NCBI RefSeq assembly: GCF_016864555.1
Contig: NZ_CP044012.1
Coordinates: 554,501 to 618,500 of the forward strand
Reading direction: 5' to 3'
Length of the DNA: 64,000 nt
Origin: Sinorhizobium sp. BG8
Lineage (GTDB): Bacteria; Pseudomonadota; Alphaproteobacteria; Rhizobiales; Rhizobiaceae
The position numbers and the translations under genes were made by a program. Within the stretch, counting starts at the first letter, position 1. The number at the start of each line of letters is the position of its first letter. The notes beneath the pieces are model-generated. The model did not search any database. It saw only the letters and a list, made by a program, of their open reading frames with translations, and was not told where the DNA came from. Positions 58,671 to 64,000 of the stretch are shown piece by piece.

Positions 58671-59684
58671 ATGGCACGCATGACAATGATCGAAGCCGTG
58701 CGCAGCGCCATGGATGTCTCGATGGCGCGCGACGAGAACGTTGTCGTCTTCGGCGAGGACGTCGGCTACTTCGGCGGCGTATTCCGCTGTACCCAGGGAC
58801 TACAGGCGAAATACGGCAAGACGCGATGCTTCGACGCACCGATCAGCGAGAGCGGCATCGTCGGCACCGCCATCGGCATGGCCGCCTATGGGCTCAAGCC
58901 CTGCGTCGAGATCCAGTTCGCCGACTACATGTATCCAGCCTACGACCAGATCACGCAGGAGGCCGCCCGCATTCGATATCGATCGAACGGCGACTTCACC
59001 TGCCCGATCGTGCTGCGGATGCCGACGGGGGGCGGTATCTTCGGCGGCCAGACCCACAGCCAGAGTCCGGAGGCACTTTTCACTCATGTGTGCGGCCTCA
59101 AGGTCATCGTACCGTCCAACCCCTATGATGCCAAGGGCTTGCTGATCGCGGCGATCGAGGACCCCGATCCCGTGATGTTTCTCGAACCGAAGCGGCTCTA
59201 CAACGGCCCCTTCGACGGTCACCACGAGCGCCCGGTCATTCCATGGTCAAGGCATGAGCTGGGCGACGTTCCGGAAGGACACTTCACGATTCCAATTGGG
59301 AAGGCCGAAGTGCGCAGGCAGGGTACGGCAGTGACGGTCATCGCCTACGGAACGATGGTGCACGTTGCGCTGACGGCGGCGGAGGAAACAGGTATCGACG
59401 CGGAAGTCATCGATCTTCGCAGTCTCCTGCCGCTCGACCTTGAGACGATCGTCCAGTCGGTAAAGAAAACTGGCAGGTGCGTGGTCGTCCACGAGGCAAC
59501 GCTGACCTCCGGTTTCGGGGCCGAGGTCGCCGCCCTCGTCCAGGAGCATTGCTTCTTCCATCTCGAATCCCCCGTCCTGCGCGTGACCGGCTGGGACACT
59601 CCCTACCCCCACGCCCAGGAATGGGACTACTTTCCCGGCCCCCTTCGCGTCGGGCGTGCGCTTGCCGAAGTCATGGAGGCCTGA
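58671..59684 (+). CDS. bkdA2: Branched-chain 2-oxo acid dehydrogenase E1 beta subunit, 337 aa
   Basis: The partner of E1alpha in the TPP-dependent decarboxylase. It is a transketolase-central domain (EAVRSAMDVSMARDENVVVFGEDVGYFGGVFRCTQGL, then PISESGIVGTAIGMAAYGLKPCVEIQFADYMYPAYDQI) followed by a C-terminal transketolase domain with LDLETIVQSVKKTGRCVVVHEA. The ATG at 58671 is preceded by GGCAGGG. The length is as in bacterial BkdA2. The E2 gene begins 3 bases after the stop codon. Confidence 0.96.
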   Translation: MARMTMIEAVRSAMDVSMARDENVVVFGEDVGYFGGVFRCTQGLQAKYGKTRCFDAPISESGIVGTAIGMAAYGLKPCVEIQFADYMYPAYDQITQEAARIRYRSNGDFTCPIVLRMPTGGGIFGGQTHSQSPEALFTHVCGLKVIVPSNPYDAKGLLIAAIEDPDPVMFLEPKRLYNGPFDGHHERPVIPWSRHELGDVPEGHFTIPIGKAEVRRQGTAVTVIAYGTMVHVALTAAEETGIDAEVIDLRSLLPLDLETIVQSVKKTGRCVVVHEATLTSGFGAEVAALVQEHCFFHLESPVLRVTGWDTPYPHAQEWDYFPGPLRVGRALAEVMEA

Positions 59685-59687
59685 TTT

Positions 59688-60962
59688 ATGGGCGAATTCG
59701 TCATCAAGATGCCGGACGTGGGCGAAGGCGTTGCCGAGGCCGAGCTCGTGGAATGGCACGTGAAGCCCGGCGATCCGGTGCGCGAGGATATGGTCATCGC
59801 TGCCGTGATGACCGACAAGGCGACGGTGGAAATCCCCTCTCCGGTCAGCGGCACCATTCTCTGGCTGGGTGCCGAAATCGGCGACACGGTGGCGGTCAAG
59901 GCTCCCCTCGTGCGGATTGCCGTCGACGGCGATGCCAGCGAGCAGGCTGAAACGGCACCTCAATCGGAGGAGAGTGCCGCAAACGCGGAGCAGACGCCGC
60001 ACCGCGCAGAGCCGGAGAAGGCGCCTCCAATACGGGTCGCCGCGGTGCAGCCGCCTGTCCCCGCGCGCGCACCGGTTCATGAGCCGGCCGAGAGGCCGCT
60101 AGCCTCCCCGGCCGTCCGGCTTCGGGCGCAGGAGAGCGGCATAGACCTTCGCCAGGTCACCGGCTCGGGTCCGGCCGACCGCATTACCCACGACGACCTG
60201 GACCAGTTCCTCGCGAGAGGCACCCAGCCGGCGTCTGCACCGGCAGGGCTTTCCAAGAATACGACAGTCGAGGAGATCAAGGTTACGGGCCTGCGCCGCC
60301 GCATCGCGGAAAAGATGACGCTGGCCGCCTCGCGAATTCCGCACATCACCTATGTCGAGGAAGTCGACGTGACGGATCTGGAGGATCTGCGGGCCGCCAT
60401 GAACCGCGACCGCAAGCCGGAGCAGACGAAACTGACCGTCCTGCCCTTCCTGATGCGGGCGATGGTAAAGACCATTTCCGAGCAGCCCGGCGTCAATGCC
60501 ACGTTTGACGACAACGCCGGCATCATCACGCGCCACGGCGCAGTGCACATCGGCATCGCCACCCAGACGCCGGCCGGACTGACGGTACCGGTCGTGCGCC
60601 ATGCGGAGGCGCGCGGCATCTGGGATTGCGCAGCGGAGCTGACACGGCTTGCCGAAGCGGCGCGCACGGGCACGGCGCTACGCGAGGAACTCTCCGGCTC
60701 CACGATCACGATCACCTCGCTCGGCGCGATCGGGGGCGTGGTCACGACACCCGTCATCAATCATCCGGAGGTTGCGATCGTTGGCGTCAACAAGATCATG
60801 ATGCGCCCGGTCTGGGACGGCAGCCAGTTCGTCCCCCGCAAGATGATGAACCTCTCGTCGAGCTTCGATCATCGCGTCGTGGACGGATGGGATGCGGCGA
60901 CATTCATCCAGCGGATCAAGGCGCTGCTCGAGACCCCCGCATTGATTTTCATCGAAAGCTGA
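59688..60962 (+). CDS. bkdB: Branched-chain 2-oxo acid dehydrogenase E2 (lipoamide acyltransferase), 424 aa
   Basis: Carries acyl groups from E1 to CoA. Domains in order: one lipoyl domain (2-78, with the lipoylated Lys in [15 protein letters not shown]), a Pro/Ala/Glu-rich linker (about 85-130), the E3/E1-binding domain ([33 protein letters not shown]) and the catalytic domain ending [24 protein letters not shown] with the active-site His/Asp. The length matches Pseudomonas BkdB. It starts 3 bases after E1beta. Confidence 0.96.
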   Translation: MGEFVIKMPDVGEGVAEAELVEWHVKPGDPVREDMVIAAVMTDKATVEIPSPVSGTILWLGAEIGDTVAVKAPLVRIAVDGDASEQAETAPQSEESAANAEQTPHRAEPEKAPPIRVAAVQPPVPARAPVHEPAERPLASPAVRLRAQESGIDLRQVTGSGPADRITHDDLDQFLARGTQPASAPAGLSKNTTVEEIKVTGLRRRIAEKMTLAASRIPHITYVEEVDVTDLEDLRAAMNRDRKPEQTKLTVLPFLMRAMVKTISEQPGVNATFDDNAGIITRHGAVHIGIATQTPAGLTVPVVRHAEARGIWDCAAELTRLAEAARTGTALREELSGSTITITSLGAIGGVVTTPVINHPEVAIVGVNKIMMRPVWDGSQFVPRKMMNLSSSFDHRVVDGWDAATFIQRIKALLETPALIFIES

Positions 60963-60966
60963 TCCC

Positions 60967-62364
60967 ATGAAGGAAATCGTCTGCAAGCTTCTCGTCATCG
61001 GTGCGGGTCCCGGAGGCTACATCTGTGCGATCCGTGCGGGCCAACTCGGCCTGGATACGGTCATCGTCGAGGCCGTCAAGGCAGGCGGCACCTGCCTCAA
61101 TGTCGGATGCATTCCTTCCAAGGCACTCATCCACGCGGCGGAGGAGTACGAGAAGGTCCGTCACATGGCAGCCGGCAGGAGCGCGATGGGAATAAGCGTG
61201 GAGGCCCCTTCGATCGATCTCGCCAAGACCGTCGCATGGAAGGACGGGATCGTCGGGCGGCTGAACAGCGGCGTCGTGGGCCTGCTGCGCAAGGCGAAGG
61301 TCAAGATCGTCCATGGCCGCGCCCGTTTCCGGGACGGCAAGACAGTCGAGGTCGAGACGGAAACGGGGACCCAGATCATCCGCGCCGAAACGGTGGTGAT
61401 CGCAACGGGCTCGGAGCCCGTGGAACTGCCATCCCTGCCCTTCGGCGGTCCGGTGATCTCTTCAACAGAGGCGCTGGCACTGACTGTTCCACCGAAGGAT
61501 CTCGTCGTCGTTGGAGGCGGCTACATCGGGCTGGAGCTCGGTACCGCCTTCGCCAAGATGGGCTCGCAGGTGACGGTGGTGGAGGCGACGCCTAAGATCC
61601 TGCCGCTGTATGACTCCGAGCTGGTCCGCCCGGTCGCCAAGCGTCTGGGCGAGCTGGGAATTCGAGTCCTGACCGAGGCAAAGGCGATCGGGCTTTCGAG
61701 TGATGGTAGTGCTCTTGTCGTCGAGACAGAGAGCGGAGAGAAACAACAGCTCCCCGCCGACCGGGTTCTCGTGACCGTCGGGCGCAAGCCGAGAACAGAG
61801 GGTTCCGGCCTGGATGAGCTGGACCTCGATCGAGCCGGACGGTTCCTGCGCATCGACGACCGTTGCCGGACCTCGATGCGCGGCGTCTATGCCATAGGCG
61901 ATGTCACCGGCGAGCCGATGCTTGCACATCGTGCCATGGCGCAGGGTGAAATGGTCGCCGAGATCGTGGCGGGACGGAAGCGGAGCTGGGACAAGCGCTG
62001 CATCCCTGCCGTCTGCTTCACGGATCCGGAGATCGTGACTGCCGGGCTGTCGCCGGACGAGGCACGCGCGCAGGGCTACGAGATCCGCGTCGGCCTGTTT
62101 CCGTTCAATGCAAACGGGAGGGCGATGACGACGCTCGCCGAGGAGGGCTTCGTGCGGGCGGTCGCGCGCGCCGACACAAATCTCGTTCTCGGCCTCCAGG
62201 CTGTCGGAGCTGGTGTTTCCGAGCTGTCGAGCGCCTTTTCGCTCGCCATCGAAATGGGCGCCCGCCTCGAAGACATAGCAGCGACAATCCACGCTCATCC
62301 CACACGCAGCGAAGCCCTGCAGGAAGCAGCACTGAAAGCACTTGGCCATGCCCTCCACATCTGA
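60967..62364 (+). CDS. lpdV: Dihydrolipoamide dehydrogenase E3, branched-chain complex, 465 aa
   Basis: Reoxidises the lipoyl group of E2, passing electrons to NAD. FAD motif [18 protein letters not shown], redox-active disulfide [20 protein letters not shown] motif [22 protein letters not shown], and [20 protein letters not shown] are all in place. The C-terminal His-Pro-Thr motif ([11 protein letters not shown]) completes the fold. It begins 4 bases after bkdB and its end overlaps the next start codon by 17 bases, so the operon is tightly coupled. Confidence 0.96.
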   Translation: MKEIVCKLLVIGAGPGGYICAIRAGQLGLDTVIVEAVKAGGTCLNVGCIPSKALIHAAEEYEKVRHMAAGRSAMGISVEAPSIDLAKTVAWKDGIVGRLNSGVVGLLRKAKVKIVHGRARFRDGKTVEVETETGTQIIRAETVVIATGSEPVELPSLPFGGPVISSTEALALTVPPKDLVVVGGGYIGLELGTAFAKMGSQVTVVEATPKILPLYDSELVRPVAKRLGELGIRVLTEAKAIGLSSDGSALVVETESGEKQQLPADRVLVTVGRKPRTEGSGLDELDLDRAGRFLRIDDRCRTSMRGVYAIGDVTGEPMLAHRAMAQGEMVAEIVAGRKRSWDKRCIPAVCFTDPEIVTAGLSPDEARAQGYEIRVGLFPFNANGRAMTTLAEEGFVRAVARADTNLVLGLQAVGAGVSELSSAFSLAIEMGARLEDIAATIHAHPTRSEALQEAALKALGHALHI

Positions 62365-63466
62365 AGCGACCCCGTCACCCGCCGCCAGCCCCGAACCACA
62401 GACGATCGTCGAACGATCCGGGGCGATCGGGCGCATTCGCCTCAATCGCCCCAGGGCGCTCAACAGCCTGACGCTCGAAATGGTGCGCGATATGCAGGCC
62501 GCCCTCGACGCGTTCGAGCGTGACCCTGGCGTGGCCGCGGTTCTGGTGACGGGCGAAGGCGAACGCGGCCTCTGTGCCGGCGGCGATATCCGTGCAATCC
62601 ACGATGCCGGCCGGACCGGGTCGGATCTGCCGCGAACGTTCTGGCGCGAAGAGTATCGCCTCAATGCCCGGATCAACCGCTATTCGAAGCCCTATGTCGC
62701 CCTGATGGACGGGATCGTCATGGGCGGCGGGGTCGGCGTGTCGGTCTACGGAAGCCACCGCGTCGTCACCGAACGTACCCGCCTTGCCATGCCGGAGACA
62801 GGGATCGGCTTCTTCCCGGATGTGGGAGCATCCTGGTTCCTCACGCGGCAGCCGAACGAACTCGGGACCTATGTGGCGCTCACCGGAGAACCCCTGGGCG
62901 CTGCTGATGCGCTGACACTCGGCCTGGCCGACCGTTATGTCCCGTCAGACCGCCTACCAGCCCTCATCGAAGCGTTGACGAACCTTCCTCCGGACGCCAC
63001 CGGAAAGGCAATTTCGGACGCCATTCTAAGGTTCTGCGAGACGCCTCAGCCAGGGGCGCTCGAGCCGAAGCAGGCAGAGATCGACCGCCTGTTCCATTTT
63101 ACCTCCGTCGAGGAGATCCTCGAGGCGCTCGAACGCGTCCAAAGCCCGTTCGCGGAGAAAGTCATGGGCGTGCTTCGAACGAAGTCGCCCTTGAGCCTCG
63201 CGGTTACGATGCGGCTCCTGCGCCTTGGACGAGAGTCGAGAACGCTGGAGGCCTGCCTTCAACGGGAATTTGCCGCGACCACTGCCGTGCTGCGCAGCCC
63301 CGATTTCTATGAGGGCGTTCGCGCCGCCATCATCGACAAGGACCGTAATCCGCAGTGGCAGCCCGCGACGCTCGAAAAGGTCACGGACGCCGCTTTAGCT
63401 CCATTTTTCGAACCGTCGACCGAAACGCTCTTCGCGGACACGGCCAAGGGAGGATTGAACACATGA
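62348..63466 (+). CDS. 3-hydroxyisobutyryl-CoA hydrolase (HIBCH type), 372 aa
   Basis: An enoyl-CoA hydratase/isomerase-superfamily hydrolase of valine degradation, releasing 3-hydroxyisobutyrate from its CoA ester. Its features are [53 protein letters not shown] and, most specific for [23 protein letters not shown]. Its length (about 370) is longer than ordinary hydratases, as expected for HIBCH. I start at ATG 62348; a TTG two codons earlier is possible. Its stop codon overlaps the mmsB start by 4 bases. Confidence 0.92.
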   Translation: MPSTSEATPSPAASPEPQTIVERSGAIGRIRLNRPRALNSLTLEMVRDMQAALDAFERDPGVAAVLVTGEGERGLCAGGDIRAIHDAGRTGSDLPRTFWREEYRLNARINRYSKPYVALMDGIVMGGGVGVSVYGSHRVVTERTRLAMPETGIGFFPDVGASWFLTRQPNELGTYVALTGEPLGAADALTLGLADRYVPSDRLPALIEALTNLPPDATGKAISDAILRFCETPQPGALEPKQAEIDRLFHFTSVEEILEALERVQSPFAEKVMGVLRTKSPLSLAVTMRLLRLGRESRTLEACLQREFAATTAVLRSPDFYEGVRAAIIDKDRNPQWQPATLEKVTDAALAPFFEPSTETLFADTAKGGLNT

Positions 63467-64000
63467 CCAGCATTGGATTCATCGGCCTTGGCCATATGGG
63501 CGGCCCGATGGCGGCGAACCTCGTCAAGGCGGGTTACACGGTCAAGGGTTTCGATCTGTCCCCGCAGTCGATGGAGACGGCCAGACAGGCTGGCGTGATC
63601 GTCTCGAGCGGTCTTGCCGAGACGATCGCGGACGCCGGGATAGTGGTGACCATGCTGCCGGCCGGCGAACATGTGGTTGCTGTCTGGAAGGAACTTCTCG
63701 AAAGCGTTCCAGCGGGTACGCTGCTCATCGATTGCTCGACGATCGATATCGACAGTGCGCGCAAGGCCCACGCGATGGCCGCCGATAAAGGATGCCCCTC
63801 GCTCGATGCACCGGTGTCGGGCGGCACCGGCGGCGCCGCAGCCGGTACGCTGACCTTCATGGTTGGGGGCGAGCGCGACGTCTTCACCCGTGCCCAGCCG
63901 CTGCTTTCGGCCATGGGAAAGCGGATCATCCACTGTGGCGAGGCGAGCATGGGACAGGCCGCCAAGGTCTGCAACAACATGATCCTCGGCATAAGCATGA
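63463..64000 (+). CDS. mmsB: 3-hydroxyisobutyrate dehydrogenase MmsB, N-terminal part
   Basis: Oxidises 3-hydroxyisobutyrate to methylmalonate semialdehyde with NAD. The gene runs off the right edge, so 179 residues are visible. The NAD motif is IGFIGLGHMGGPMAANLVKAGY, followed by the substrate-binding DAPVSGGTGGAAAGTLTFMVGG and the catalytic Lys in GQAAKVCNNMIL. The 4-base overlap with HIBCH shows they act in sequence: the hydrolase product is this enzyme's substrate. MmsA would be expected further right. Confidence 0.94.
   Translation, partial: MTSIGFIGLGHMGGPMAANLVKAGYTVKGFDLSPQSMETARQAGVIVSSGLAETIADAGIVVTMLPAGEHVVAVWKELLESVPAGTLLIDCSTIDIDSARKAHAMAADKGCPSLDAPVSGGTGGAAAGTLTFMVGGERDVFTRAQPLLSAMGKRIIHCGEASMGQAAKVCNNMILGISM

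Overview
The window is high-GC DNA with the gene style of an alphaproteobacterium, probably a member of the Rhizobiales (Rhizobiaceae-like). It shows tightly packed catabolic operons with 4-base ATGA overlaps, paired ABC importers with single-gene regulators, the HutF/HutG branch of histidine degradation, and Pseudomonas-style branched-chain keto-acid dehydrogenase genes. I see no rRNA, tRNA, insertion sequence, phage or CRISPR feature. The genus is an inference.

Layout. (1) 1-568: start of a membrane protein resembling O-antigen ligase/polymerase, cut by the window edge. (2) 874-7882: amine utilisation, with a copper amine oxidase, a small membrane protein translationally coupled to an APC permease, a divergent AraC regulator and EutB/EutC ethanolamine ammonia-lyase. 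(3) 7883-12684: a decayed HisN-like fragment, an exported HAD phosphatase, a DUF2092 protein coupled to a 70-residue exported peptide, and a membrane TolB-like/TPR protein. (4) 13104-25220: a catabolic cluster I cannot assign to a known pathway. It has an FMN alpha-hydroxy-acid dehydrogenase, an APH-fold phosphotransferase, a HutC-type regulator, a zinc alcohol dehydrogenase, a histidinol-dehydrogenase homologue with two altered metal-site residues, a spermidine/putrescine-type ABC importer, an SDR and a HisC-like aminotransferase. (5) 25236-32793: hutC, hutF and the divergent hutIHGU operon. (6) 32865-39975: a class III nucleotide cyclase and a TetR-controlled RND efflux operon with two adaptor lipoproteins. 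(7) 40249-46627: hutD, a fused 5-oxoprolinase with a divergent MarR-type regulator, a low-affinity iron permease-family protein and a methyltransferase. (8) 46826-53011: a FadR-type regulator, a Cys/Met-type PLP lyase and a sugar-type ABC importer in one operon. (9) 53019-64000: an AraC regulator divergent from a branched-chain amino-acid degradation operon (SDR, thiolase, acyl-CoA dehydrogenase, E1alpha, E1beta, E2, E3, HIBCH and the start of mmsB).

How it fits together. The theme is nitrogenous compounds used as carbon and nitrogen sources: amines, ethanolamine, histidine, oxoproline, and valine/isoleucine. The most interesting part is the 13-25 kb cluster. It lies directly against the hut genes and carries its own HutC-like regulator. 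Two of its promoters share a 10-base core (TGTCTATACA) that differs by one base from the core between hutF and hutI (TGTATATACA). I infer uptake and oxidation of a histidine-related or otherwise cationic amino alcohol or hydroxy acid that may drain into the Hut pathway. The substrate is unknown and a sulfopropanediol-type alternative is not excluded.
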